From Mya arenaria (Eukaryota > Mollusca > Bivalvia > Myida > Myidae), in the NCBI RefSeq assembly GCF_026914265.1, contig NC_069124.1, positions 55,941,589 to 56,005,588 of the forward strand: DNA of 64,000 bases. The letters run 5' to 3'. Below are positions 38,001-48,102 of this stretch, one piece after another; positions within the stretch are counted from its first letter, which is position 1; every line of letters starts with the position of its first letter. The notes below the pieces were generated by a model. It was not told where the DNA came from. It saw only the letters and a list, made by a program, of their open reading frames with translations, and did no database searches. A program made the translations under genes and the position numbers.

Positions 38001-38337
38001 GCCTGAGAAACCCGGAGGTCTTGAGAAGAACAAGCCATCATTTAAAAAAGAGTCTAACAAGAGCTATGTTCCAGAACAATCTGGCACGCATACAACGAGA
38101 ATGACATCGCAAACTCCAATACATACAGGACAGACTGGTGAAAAGGACACAATCCATAAGTCACACAAAACTGTAATTCTGACGAAATCAAACTCAATCA
38201 CAGGCAAATCCAAGTCATCATCTGAACGCATGTCACGGGCTGTAAAATCTGGAACATCATCGAATGGTAACGCTTCCGAAGTATCTGCCAAACAACGTAC
38301 TTCTCTCACATCTACGGGGACACTGTACAAATTATAG
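32094..38337 (+). CDS. MIEAP/SPATA18-like protein with lipid-anchor N-terminus, 11 exons
   Basis: Exons: 32,094-32,461; 33,200-33,277; 34,390-34,458; 34,849-34,938; 35,795-35,863; 36,033-36,083; 36,270-36,356; 36,547-36,742; 37,186-37,263; 37,442-37,528; 37,642-38,337. All junctions are GT-AG and in frame, giving 622 aa. An in-frame TAG two codons upstream fixes the ATG. Residues 1-122 are polar and basic and begin MGNQCCG, a fit to N-myristoylation at Gly2 with adjacent Cys for palmitoylation. Residues 123-270 are coiled coil (EIDDLRK, EELDQKKKEL and similar). Residues 271-484 match the C-terminal domain of mitochondria-eating protein: LTDNNPDIADLSD, RPTKLAEFYSELYDNEW, VQDPP, VDFVVWP, LHEKG, KGVAQG. 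A Ser/Thr/Lys-rich tail follows. Vertebrate MIEAP takes part in mitochondrial quality control; the role here is inferred. The lipid-anchor start is not part of the vertebrate protein as I know it. Confidence 0.85.
33200..34660 (+). repeat. Copy 1 of an intragenic exon-pair duplication
   Basis: Exons 2 and 3 with their introns match exons 4 and 5 with theirs (34,849-36,083). Shared intron landmarks are GTACACGTTTTCATCTTATT right after exons 2 and 4, CCGTAGTGCGT (near 33,467 and 35,121), TCATGCTGTCGGC (near 34,232 and 35,643), and TTGTACGTGATAAT (near 34,560 and 35,970). In copy 1 the segment after exon 3, starting at 34,622, corresponds to exon 6 of copy 2 but starts with an in-frame stop and looks dead. 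Confidence 0.75.
34849..36083 (+). repeat. Copy 2 of the exon-pair duplication (live exon 6)
   Basis: Contains exons 4, 5 and 6. Exon 6 (36,033-36,083) is the live counterpart of the decayed segment near 34,622-34,660 in copy 1. Both copies place GAAACAG just before this segment. Confidence 0.75.
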
Positions 38338-38359
38338 TTTTGTATATATATCATCATGC

Positions 38360-38365
38360 ATTAAA
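38360..38365 (+). promoter_or_regulatory. Possible polyadenylation signal (ATTAAA)
   Basis: ATTAAA lies 23 bases past the stop of the first MIEAP-like gene. It is the common variant of AATAAA. Confidence 0.35.
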
Positions 38366-38406
38366 TACGGAGTTGAGTTGAGTTTTAAAGCAAATCTATT
38401 GCGTTG

Positions 38407-38452
38407 AAGCCCTTTTGATGACAATGAGCAAGCCCTTTTGATGACAATGAGC
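38407..38452. repeat. Short tandem duplication (~23 bp x 2)
   Basis: AAGCCCTTTTGATGACAATG followed by AGC occurs twice in direct succession in the 3' flank of the first MIEAP-like gene. Confidence 0.85.
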
Positions 38453-40273
38453 TATATACTTTTTCAATATTTAGTATATATCAGCGTTATAGAATATGAC
38501 ACTTATTTGGTTTTCATTTCAATGTAGACAAAAAGGGACAGTAGTACATGGCTTTTCATAAGCATCTTTAGTCATTTCCTAACTTGTATTTTTCCTTATT
38601 GCTTAATAGTTTCTGAAATACTTTATTTTGCTGTTCTTTATTGAAAAACCAAATTTATGTTGAAACTCTTTAAGTTGTAGAAATCGACTTCAGTAAGGAA
38701 TATACTTAAAATTACTTATAAATACTAGCCTAAGCCTACTTGGTTGTACATAGACGTGCTTTTTGTATGTTTCACCACTCATTTCATATGATGTTATGTA
38801 TCATACACGATTAAACTATATACTTTGAGAATACGTTACAAAGCGTAGACTAATAGGTGCGATCATGTAGGTGTCTGTTTTGCTTAGAGGACATATTTGC
38901 TTTGTTGTTATGTTTGATTTGTACTACCTCTATATTCAGAAGGATAAATAATATTGTGTATATGCTTATATAAAACATTATTACATATTATTTCAAATGT
39001 TTCAAAGGTTTATCATAATCAGAAAGTACTTCGTTTACCTACATAAAACATGTATTGTGTTCACGGTCCATACAAATCAAAGAGAAATTAAATGCAAGTC
39101 GATTGAAATACGTGTCTCAATCTTTAAGACCTATTCAGTAAATAACAATTGTAAAATGCCAACAATAAGTGGGTATGAAGTCTTAGAAATATAGTCATAA
39201 AAATACATTAAGAAACAAGAAGTGAAAGTTAGAGAATATCAATTAGTTATTAGTAATTGAATTTTAAACATAAATACAATAAATAGAAGTTTAGTAAGTC
39301 AAGTCACGTCGCATTGTACCTATATGATGTGTTTATATATTAAGGAATTTATACAGTTTATAAAGGTGATATTATATATCTGTTTCAAATAAATTCTTGC
39401 CTTGTGTAAGCCTTTTTAAATAATTTTCCCTCCCCTAGGTTGGATTAATGAACGTCAAATCATCGTACAGGAGTCATATGTGCTATATGTTGCCTACAAC
39501 TGATTTGAAACAACGGATTTTTGTAGAACGAAGCAATGCTGAATTTTTGGCCAAGGATTGCATAATTAAAATACAAGCACATCTCAAATATTTCACAAGT
39601 GCAGAAACAGAAAATAGGATAGTCTAAGATTTTTTTCATATGCTTTCTGTCAAAGATGTTTTTTAGAAATTCACATCACTTAATGTGTTTGTTTACATTT
39701 CATTAAGACCCGTGGACCCATGTGGGAACCCCCTGAAGTCACGTGATTCCTCACCCTAAAATACATTATAATGAACAGTTTGATTATGTTACAGGGATGA
39801 AAATCAACGTTGACATGTTTAAACCTATGGCATACTGGCCGCTATTTGGTCACCGGTTTGCATCATATTCGCCTTCCCCTATTTGCACATATAGTCATTT
39901 CGGGGTCAGATTTAGGTGCATTCGCGCAAACGAGAAGGTCAGGGTCGGTTGCGTTTCTCAGCCTTGTTTCAACGTTTGACGTTTTAGTCCGATCTGCGAA
40001 TTAATTATTTATTCGGCTTTCAGCGTCATTGCCTTCCCCCTAGGTGTTCTAATAAGCCTTTTGTGCAAACACGCAACCAAAAATGCCCGAAGCGGTTCTG
40101 ATTGCGATCAAATTTTTATTATGGACGTATTTAATATAATAAAATCAACGGTTTAGAATCCTTGACTTCTCCTATGCGTAAAATAGGCCGCTTGGCGCTC
40201 AGATTAATGAACATACAAGCGACAGGGAGAGCCCCGTTGGGACTCATGTCAAGATAAGGCAACATTGGTTTTA
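38453..40273. other. Intergenic stretch left of the Polinton
   Basis: AT-rich, without recognisable genes or repeat ends. Confidence 0.4.
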
Positions 40274-40279
40274 GTTAGG
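40274..40279. repeat. Left target-site duplication of the Polinton (GTTAGG)
   Basis: GTTAGG directly precedes the AG terminus of the element. The same six bases follow the CT terminus at 54,439-54,444. Six-base duplications are the hallmark of Polinton integration. Confidence 0.95.
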
Positions 40280-40484
40280 AGTAGGGTAAAAAGGGGACTC
40301 TCGCGACCATCTTTGGCGGTTTCCCGCGTTAGCGGCCATGTTTGGCGATTTCCCGCGTTAACGGCCAGGGGACTCTCGCGGCCATATTTGACGGTTTCCC
40401 GCGTTAGCGACCATGTTTAACCATTGTTTGAAATCCAAGACAAAGGGTCATTGTTTAACTGGGTCTCCATTGATTAACAGTATT
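40280..40484. repeat. Left TIR of the Polinton
   Basis: About 205 bp, paired with 54,214-54,438. The outer 130 bp is built from a ~29 bp repeat with the core CCCGCGTTA(G/A)CGGCCA(T). The inner part (AAATCCAAGACAAAGGGTCA and onward) is single copy and almost identical in the two ends. A second copy of GGGGACTCTCGCGGCCAT inside the left TIR (near 40,368) has no exact counterpart on the right, so the two TIRs differ by repeat number. Confidence 0.95.
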
Positions 40485-41690
40485 CATTTCAATAGAAGGG
40501 ATATAAACAATAGCATTGTCACACTAATCACATCAGTGTATTGTATGTCAAAGGACAACTCATCCAACGTTTCTAACATAGGGTCATCGACCTAGGATCT
40601 ATTTAATGGTATTGTTTTCCCTCATCAGACGATGGACTTATCATAACCTCCACCATATTTATATGTGATCAAACGGATTCTTTTATATGTAAGATCACAG
40701 GTCATTGACAAACAAAAGTTCATCAGAACCCAGCCATCGCGTGATCGAAAGTGATTTCAAGAAATTGAATGACTAAAGCCTGACCGTTTAGTGTCAATTC
40801 GTACAACAACACCATATCTAATAGCCACCCAATTACTCTCCAACGTATCCATTGTAATAACTTAAAAGTGAAGACAGTTAAATGAGCTGCTGATGGCTCA
40901 AAAGACGAGATTGTCGTTATCATATATCTAGTTTATCATTCAGGGTGACTAAAGCTCTTCCATTGTGGTGAGCTATCACAATAAATCACTTATTAAACCA
41001 TTGTCAAATGCCAGCGCTCGATTCACTGGACTCTGTTTATCATTATGGACACCTCCGTTGAACCTTACAATGACATGAAAGTTTTTCAAACAACTTACTA
41101 AATAATCTTTTATTTTGACCACCAAAAGTAGGTTTTGAAGATATAACAGTTTTGTCCTCTCTTAGCTTCTTTTGAGTTTCACTATTTTTATGAAATCGGT
41201 AAAGGATTCACACAATTTCTTTATCAAATAACCTCATACCTTAAAGGTATGATGTATCGTTTACATTTCATTAAATCAACCCTACAGAAATGTTAAGATG
41301 TGTTCGATCTTATTGTAATGAAAACGTGAATGTTTTTTATTATTTATTTTTGTGTATAACTATTTCATTCCATTAATACAATACTTTAAAATTTAAAAAG
41401 ACCAAATTGAGAATTATAAGTTGAGGACATGTCTGACGAGCTATTTTATACCATTCCGGTATGTTGTATCAATAAATAAAATATCAGACAAGATTTTAAT
41501 ATTTATTTTCTTATAAGTACAATACAATGCAAATACAAATAAAGTTGATTATAATTGAATTCAAACAATTTGTTTAACAAAGATCATACATTTTTATTTA
41601 TTTTTTTATTTATTTTAGGTTACATTTCAACAGTAGAGCAGTAGATAACATCACATGAAATTAGAAGTAATTTGGTATAAAACATAGAAA
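40485..41690. other. Non-coding left interior of the Polinton
   Basis: About 1.2 kb between the left TIR and the end of the polymerase gene. AT-rich. The small ORFs present (for example 40,723-40,923 minus) have no recognised motif. This is the expected place for the polymerase 3' end. Confidence 0.5.
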
Positions 41691-44600
41691 TTATATGTCT
41701 TGTATCTTATAATGTCCATAAGCATATGATTTAATTCCATCTTCTAATAAAAATCTTTTGTCATCAAAACTAGATAATCCTACTTTGCTGATTGTTTCCA
41801 GATAAATTTTATGGTTATGACTTCTTAATGAATGCATTGTTGAGTGCATTTGAGAATTATTAAATAATACATGTTTATAATCATTAAGAGTCAATGATTT
41901 TTTAACAACCGCTTTTGATATCCCTTTTGCTCTTTTCTCATCTATATCATCACACTTAAATGCATACATTTTCGATCGCAAACCGCAATATTCACTAATA
42001 CATTTCTCATTTGTTTCACTTTTCATTTTTCCCATTACTTTTTTGTTGAAGTCACTATATAAAAATGATCTTTAGGGAAATCTGAAGTGTCAAACAAATG
42101 TGAATAGGCCAACATATCTTGGAAAATGCCCGGTGTTGTACATGATACTAAAAATGAATCTGTGTCCGTTAATTCTAGCTCAACGTTGCTACCATACACA
42201 TTTTTCAAATGATTATAATAAAAATCGTACATGGTATATTTTGACAAATCAAGGATACTCATTCCAACAAAAATTGGTTTATTTAATTTAATTTTTTTGC
42301 GACTTAGTTCAACACCAACAAGGTCTTCAGAAAAAATCCGGTGCATCTTATAAGTGGGTTTAGATGACACCTTCTGTAGTCGTTTTTCTGTATGAACAAG
42401 TTCTACGGACCGATGCTTCCGAAGATTTTCCATGGTTTTTCCTGAAAGTAAACAAAATTTTTGGTAAGTAACTTTTCATCATGTTAATCTTTACTCTGAA
42501 CTGCTCAATATATGTTTTTATGATGGTATCCGTCGTTATCTTAGATACCTGTGTTTTGGATGAGGGATACGAAAATGGGACCGAAAAATACACTTTTTAC
42601 TTGCAGGTAGTTAGTTTTGGCCAGTTTTACTTTAGGTTCCTAATTGTACATAAGCACTTGTAAGCGTCTGATTGAAGATGAAGGAAATACCAAAAAGTGA
42701 AACTACGCCTGACAATTATTGAACAGTTGTTTTTTGTAGATAAGTATTAGTGGTATGGAAGTGACAATAAATCTATTGTATAAATTACATACGGGCAGAT
42801 CATACAAAAATGATAACAACGCAATAATTAACACGAACCCCAAAAAAAAAACAAAAAAAAACAACCTTACCGAAGACCGAGTTGTTCATGAGTTTGAAGA
42901 AGTTCTTCTCGAAAGCAGTCTTGGCTTGTTGTCGCATTTTGGTGTTGAGCTCAACGTAGGGTTTCATGAAAGCCTCTTGTTGGAACTCTAATACTTTATG
43001 TATTTTTTTCAATTTTAGACCGAGTTGGAGATGCAGTTGCAGGTTGCGATAGTGAAGTACATAATTCTGTTTGTTTTCTAAAGTGGTGAGTAATTTTTCA
43101 ATCTTTGCTCTGGGTGGAAGTTCCTCACTGTTGTGTAAATGTTTCAACACATGTTGAGCATCAGGAGATAATTTTTCATTGGGTGTGAATTTACGTTCTG
43201 GAGCTAATGGGTAGTCGTTATGACTGTCATGTAAATGTTTTGGATATTCTAGATCTACTTATAAAATATACCCCTTAGATCCATCCTCTGGTATTTTTTC
43301 AGGTTCAAAAGTATCAATTTCTTCCTTCTGTAAAAACTTAAAGAAGCCTGTTGGTAGTTGTTGTGACATACTGTAACCATAAAGATTATTGACATCATAA
43401 TAAGCTAGAAATGAGGTTTCTTTTGTAGGATCATAATCATTCAAATACTCATTGTTTGCTTTTTTGTATCTATTTGATATTTGACTAATACCACCTTGAA
43501 TACCTTTTTCGATAAATAAAATTTGATCAATGTCTGTCATGAGCTCTAGAGTGACTTCAGTCATTTTCAACATTGCCTGCCAGCTCAATCCCGGACTGGT
43601 GTAAAAGTGACAAGGGTCTAAACCATAACACTTCAGTGACATATCACGAAAATTTTCAAAAACATCAGCTAATAACAATTTGTCTGGTTTTAGATAGAGA
43701 TCATGGTATTCTCCAAGACTTTTTAGTTTAAATGTTTGATATACTTGCTTTGCATGTTCATAGTCTTCTTTGGTATATTTTCCTCAGTCAATGAAGAGTA
43801 AAAATTCTCTATTGCTGGAAGATCAGCATCTTCAAATTTATCCCAGTCAGTCATGAACTCGTAAGGATAAACCCCCTTTCTTAGCAGGAGGTTTCCATGA
43901 TTTTTGATTTCTGAATGAAAGTGATGGAAAGACTGTGGGCCATTTTGAGCTAAGTTATCTACAAGGGTCCCAAGAGATGAAGGGAGAAAACCCAAAGAGT
44001 CAATAAACCTAAGATTTCCAATACTAAAACTGATATACTTTTCAACTGACTGTGGGATGCAATTGATTTTATAATTTTTAAATGTACCAATGCTTTGACA
44101 AAGCAAGTGACCATCAAAATTTTTAAGATTGTGGAAGATGACTGGGATGAAACTGGGTTGTTTACATTGTAAATTACAATTCATATGTGCAGCCCCTATG
44201 TATTTCCCACTTGTGTGATCATGATGTCTTGCTTTCTTTTCCTTGTTACCAAATACTTTTTGACATAAGCAACATGTGTTTGCTTGTTCGAACTGTTTTT
44301 CTTCACTTTCCTTTAAAACTAGGGGTTTGATATTTTCCATATGTTGCTGTATTTCATGACTTTCTCGTAAAAGACATTCTAACAATTTTTTGGGTGCATC
44401 TGGACCTCTGTAGATAACAGTGTCTTTGGTTAATTTTGAATCACTTGAAATAACTTTATATCCAAAGGAACAGGGTTCTAACAATTGATTTTTTGATGTT
44501 GAAGCTGTTTGGTTGTTAGTCTCTATTGGTTTATTTAATGTTTCAAAATCAGCCACAATAACATAAGGGACACGCAGTGTTTTTTCATAATCTTTAAATT

Positions 44601-45543
44601 CAAGAAAGCAGTCTGCTCCTGATGGAAGTTCAATTTTTTGAGCATCATGGACTTGACAGTATGAAAGGTGATCATCTAATAAACTTTGTTTACTAAATCC
44701 ATGGAGGCAATATCGACAATAGTAATATGCACGATGTCCTTTCTTACCATGACTAAGAAACCTGTTTATGTTTTTTATAAGCACATAATGTAAACTGTTT
44801 TCTGATTGCAAAAGCAATAAGTCAATATGATGGAGTCTGTTTTGGCAATTTGTAATGCGTAGTGGAAGAACATCATTGTCTTCAAAAGTAAACACATTTA
44901 CAGACAAAAATGGGTTTTGCTTCTCAAATTGATTTATTTGATTCAATGACATTGGAAACAGCAGACCTTTTGTGTTTAATTCATTTTCAAATTGTTCATA
45001 ATCACTCACCAGAGGGGAATCCAAGGGATGAAGAGATGCTAAACAACACCATAGAAAGCACTTTTGGTCAAGATTTCTTATGTTTAGTAAACTTTGATAG
45101 TTAATAAGAGGCTTTGGTAGCTCTACAAAACTAGATCCGGACACTCGATAATATTTCACAGTGTGCACAGTTATACTTAATACTTGTTTGAGAACCCACC
45201 CAGAGCTTTCTCTTATGTACTTTTCAAAACTTTCAAACATTTTTTGAAATGCTTCATTTAAGTTGTTTTCATCAAATGTTATCAAATTTAAACTTCTATA
45301 ACTCTTAGATCTAAAATGTGGAGTTGATGTATTGTCTCCATCTTTTGTGTGTTTCACTAGCTCAACCTGCACTGATAAATACCATTTAATAGGATACAAT
45401 TGAAGTCTTTTTTCTAAAATATTTTGAATGTTTTTATTGGCATTGGCAAAAAATGCCAGCAGATCATATTGTTCATGTTGATTTGGTTGTATGGTGAAAT
45501 CTTGAATGTTTTCATTAATAGCATGTTCATAACTGTGGTTCAT
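41691..45543 (-). pseudogene. polB: Protein-primed-type family B DNA polymerase, interrupted
   Basis: Replicates the element. The first piece (43,723-45,543, 606 aa) has a Cys/His zinc motif (C276, C279, H292, C296), Exo I ADFET (331-335), an endonuclease VII/HNH-like Cys/His block (424-460) and Exo II HNLKNFDGH (471-479). The second piece holds polymerase motif A DVNNLYGYS (about 43,370-43,400). The next holds motif B KLMNNSVFG, and after an intron comes motif C TDTD (about 42,170). Breaks: a frameshift at the A/T run 43,778-43,781, an in-frame TAA at 43,259-43,261, and a frameshift at 42,061-42,065. The 429 bp intron at 42,442-42,870 is spliceable and does not count as damage. The upstream zinc-finger ORF (45,638-46,090) probably belongs to the same gene. 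All three catalytic carboxylate motifs are still present. Confidence 0.93.
42442..42870 (-). other. GT-AG spliceosomal intron in the polymerase gene
   Basis: The donor is GTAAGG directly after the motif B region, and the acceptor is TTTACTTTCAG ahead of the next coding piece. Splicing restores one continuous frame with motif B intact. A run of T (two stretches of nine to ten) lies just inside the donor. The intron has no element ends that I can see. Confidence 0.85.
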
Positions 45544-45637
45544 TGTTGTAGATGATGGTGTTCTTGCAGTGGAAGTTGGTGTTGATGATGGTGTTCTTGC
45601 AGTCGAAGATGGTGTAGATAATTGACTGTAGTTGTGT

Positions 45638-46090
45638 TCATTTTGAAGGTGCGGACTTGGAGAGCGGTGTTCTTGCAGTAGAAGATGGTGTAGATGGCTG
45701 ACTGTAGCTGTGCTCGTTCTGAAGTTGTGAAGTGGTGAGAAGTCCTGTTGTATGATCTACATTGCTTGTTGAAGAGGAGCTTTGGGTGTTGCTGCTTGGA
45801 GGTATTTGATTATATGGAGTGATTTTTCCACCAGTTTGTTGATGTTTTCTAGACAAGTGTTTTTTAAGATAATCTTTTCTTTTAAATTTGTCTCCACAAA
45901 CTTCACAATTGTAAAAACTTTTGTGTGTGAGCGCATGAGATATCAAAGAAGTCTTGTTCTTAAAGGGTTTTCCACAAGTATCACACTCAAATATTTTTGA
46001 ATCCAATTTTATCCTTTTTTGTCTCTGATATTGCTCATATTCATGCGCATATTTTGAAGTAAGGTAATCACTAAAACTTTGATCATCCAT
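45638..46090 (-). CDS. C2H2 zinc-finger N-terminal segment, probably fused to the polymerase
   Basis: 150 aa with two classic fingers: C36, C39, H52, H56 and C62, C65, H78, H83, followed by a Ser/Thr/Pro-rich linker. The linker motif NEHSYSQPSTPSSTARTP is repeated just downstream in the frame of the polymerase ORF (45,543-45,640), so the two ORFs were most likely one gene. The frame is lost within this tandem duplication at about 45,640-45,660. Zinc fingers at the polymerase N-terminus are known in metazoan Polintons. A role in binding the element ends is possible but unproven. Confidence 0.75.
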   Translation of the reverse strand: MDDQSFSDYLTSKYAHEYEQYQRQKRIKLDSKIFECDTCGKPFKNKTSLISHALTHKSFYNCEVCGDKFKRKDYLKKHLSRKHQQTGGKITPYNQIPPSSNTQSSSSTSNVDHTTGLLTTSQLQNEHSYSQPSTPSSTARTPLSKSAPSK

Positions 46091-46121
46091 GTTTGAAGGT
46101 TAATGTTAAACTGATCCCACT

Positions 46122-46562
46122 TCAAGTCAGAAATGCTTTAAATATTCTACCTTTTCCCGCTTGTACATTGTAAACGATCCACTTTTCTTGGGTTGTTTTT
46201 TTCCTAACAATAGCTTTTGTCGTTTTAAGCTCAATTTTCATTTTTTTCTTTGGTGATTGTTCTGTCTTTGTAGTTGTTCTTTTACGATCTTTTGTTTCTA
46301 ATAAATCTTTTGTAGTAGGCCATGCTTTTTCAAAAACAATATTTGATCGTTTTACAAACTTTTTTTTCTTTAGATTTAAAAGTTGTCCTCCTTTTTGATG
46401 TGAAGTATCCTTAATATCTCTTGTATCATCGTTCAATTTATTATGTATTGATGATTGTTCCAATTTTTTATGATGAAACTGGTTATTGTTATCACTTTTT
46501 GTAAATTCCTTCCTCATATGTTCATATTTTGATTTTGAAATCAATACTAGTTCTTGAGCCAT
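46122..46562 (-). CDS. Basic Polinton protein with ELVLISKSKYEH start
   Basis: 146 aa, strongly basic, rich in Lys and Thr, without a recognisable enzyme fold. The N-terminal ELVLI(S/P)KSKYE-type motif recurs in Polinton-encoded small proteins as I recall them. It overlaps the 3' end of the next upstream ORF by 16 bases. It may be a virion-core or DNA-binding protein, judged only from charge and position. Confidence 0.6.
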   Translation of the reverse strand: MAQELVLISKSKYEHMRKEFTKSDNNNQFHHKKLEQSSIHNKLNDDTRDIKDTSHQKGGQLLNLKKKKFVKRSNIVFEKAWPTTKDLLETKDRKRTTTKTEQSPKKKMKIELKTTKAIVRKKTTQEKWIVYNVQAGKGRIFKAFLT

Positions 46563-46888
46563 GACTCACTAGGTTGTATTAATAAAATAAATTGCTTAAA
46601 AAATTTTAGGAGGAGAGCTCTTCTCTTTTTTTGTGATAGCCCTTTTACCACAAACTTACGAATGACATTCCTATATCTTTTCAATGACTTTTTGATATTG
46701 TCGGAAATTTTTAGATTTCCAATGAGAATATTGTAAACCACTTCCACAATCACACTCATTTGTGATTTTGTTAATGCTTTTATCAGCATTTTTTGTTGAT
46801 TTTCACTTGTGTTTAAGAGAAATTTTAAAAAATACTTTTCCTTTTCCATTTTTTCACTCATATTTTTCTTTTTCAGGTCGAAAGACAA
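46547..46888 (-). CDS. Conserved helical Polinton protein
   Basis: 113 aa if the first start is used; a start at residue 10 (MSEKMEK) would reduce the overlap with the ATPase gene from 35 to 8 bases and seems more likely. A central helix-rich block (SQMSVIVEVVYNILIGNL) followed by a Lys/Arg-rich stretch is typical of a small protein widespread in Polintons. The function is unknown to me. Confidence 0.6.
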   Translation of the reverse strand: MSFDLKKKNMSEKMEKEKYFLKFLLNTSENQQKMLIKALTKSQMSVIVEVVYNILIGNLKISDNIKKSLKRYRNVIRKFVVKGLSQKKRRALLLKFFKQFILLIQPSESWLKN

Positions 46889-47519
46889 TCAACGTCTGAG
46901 AGGGAAATATGTTGGTGCGCAATTTATACAACTTGTTTGAATGTGGGCTTACATCAACGAGTAAGTAAGAGTATTTGTTTTGTGTTGCTTTTTTATAGGC
47001 ATCCATAAAATATTTTAAATCACCTGGAAACATTTGACGAACAAGTGTTTGAATCTGAAGTTGGCTCTGGTTATTAAACAATACAAAGCAATGACTATTC
47101 AGACTAATAGTTCGGAAATACTTTCCTCCAGAAAACAGATTTTGTACCACAAAAAACACTGAAAATTTTTTGTGGTGACTATAAATCGTAAATAAGTTCA
47201 CAATGTCAATACTTTCTGAAGCCTTTTGCACTAAATCATCAATGACTAAAATCTTAAATCCAGAGTCGTATGCCCAAAGATCCATATCTTCTTTAGATGG
47301 TAAACCTTCAAAGAATTCTATGTTTTGCACATGTGTTTTCATGCTGTCATATAATGGTTGATAAGTTGAATAACAGTATATAATTTTTCTTGGAGCATCA
47401 TTAAACATGGAATTTGCACTCTTAAAAAGTTCAAAAAGAAAGGTAGATTTTCCGCTTCCACTCGCTCCAGCTATAATGCAAGTAGCTGGACTTTCAAATT
47501 TCACAACAGTGTTTGTCAT
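46854..47519 (-). CDS. A32-like genome-packaging ATPase
   Basis: 221 aa, apparently intact. Walker A GASGSGKST at residues 18-26, Walker B ILVIDD at 90-95, and a VVQNLF patch that fits the sensor region. This is the FtsK/HerA-type ATPase of Polintons and large DNA viruses, which drives DNA into preformed capsids (family knowledge). It lies between the protease and two small conserved ORFs. Confidence 0.92.
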   Translation of the reverse strand: MTNTVVKFESPATCIIAGASGSGKSTFLFELFKSANSMFNDAPRKIIYCYSTYQPLYDSMKTHVQNIEFFEGLPSKEDMDLWAYDSGFKILVIDDLVQKASESIDIVNLFTIYSHHKKFSVFFVVQNLFSGGKYFRTISLNSHCFVLFNNQSQLQIQTLVRQMFPGDLKYFMDAYKKATQNKYSYLLVDVSPHSNKLYKLRTNIFPSQTLIVFRPEKEKYE

Positions 47520-47589
47520 GATGTTGATACGAAGACTTCAGCAATATAAATGATCTTAAGATTGAAAAACAACAACACTTTTAATGTAG

Positions 47590-48102
47590 TTATACATTTT
47601 TTATTAATGCTCTACATGATTGGTTAAAAACACATTGATTTTGTACACAGTCATTAAACATGCTACTGACATAATTGTATACACATAAATCATTACTATG
47701 AACATCATTGGAAAACATATTTACAATATCATAAAACAATACACCATTCAATCTATGAATCAAGAAAAATAAACAGTACATTCCACATACATCACTATAC
47801 AAACTTTGTAATTGCTTTGAATTTGTTATAAGTGATGAAAAATTTGATGTGTATTGAGGGAAATAGTCATTAAAGTAGTTGACAGGCATTCCATAACTAT
47901 CAAAATATTCTATGGTGGTAGAGTTTGGAAAGTAAAAGGCACACCAATGCCTTCCTGTCTTTGTATGATCATCTGTATTTGCTATAAATCCACATGGAAT
48001 ATTCATTTCTGTAGGAAGTTCATTTGCTGCATAAACACCAAGTACAGACTTTCTTAGCAAAGGGAAACAATCTAAACAAGACTGAATTTGGGATGTATTC
48101 AT
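47590..48102 (-). CDS. Adenain/Ulp1-like maturation cysteine protease
   Basis: 170 aa, apparently intact. The catalytic triad is visible as H52 (GRHWCAFYF), D68 (EYFDSYG) and C106 (DVCGMYC), in the circularly permuted order of the adenoviral protease family (C5/C48). Its predicted role is processing of capsid proteins. The start overlaps the last codons of the major capsid gene by four bases. Confidence 0.92.
   Translation of the reverse strand: MNTSQIQSCLDCFPLLRKSVLGVYAANELPTEMNIPCGFIANTDDHTKTGRHWCAFYFPNSTTIEYFDSYGMPVNYFNDYFPQYTSNFSSLITNSKQLQSLYSDVCGMYCLFFLIHRLNGVLFYDIVNMFSNDVHSNDLCVYNYVSSMFNDCVQNQCVFNQSCRALIKNV

Noticed and set aside
42755-42991. 78 aa plus-strand ORF at the polymerase intron
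   Set aside because: Antisense shadow of the motif B exon and the intron's T-rich tract.
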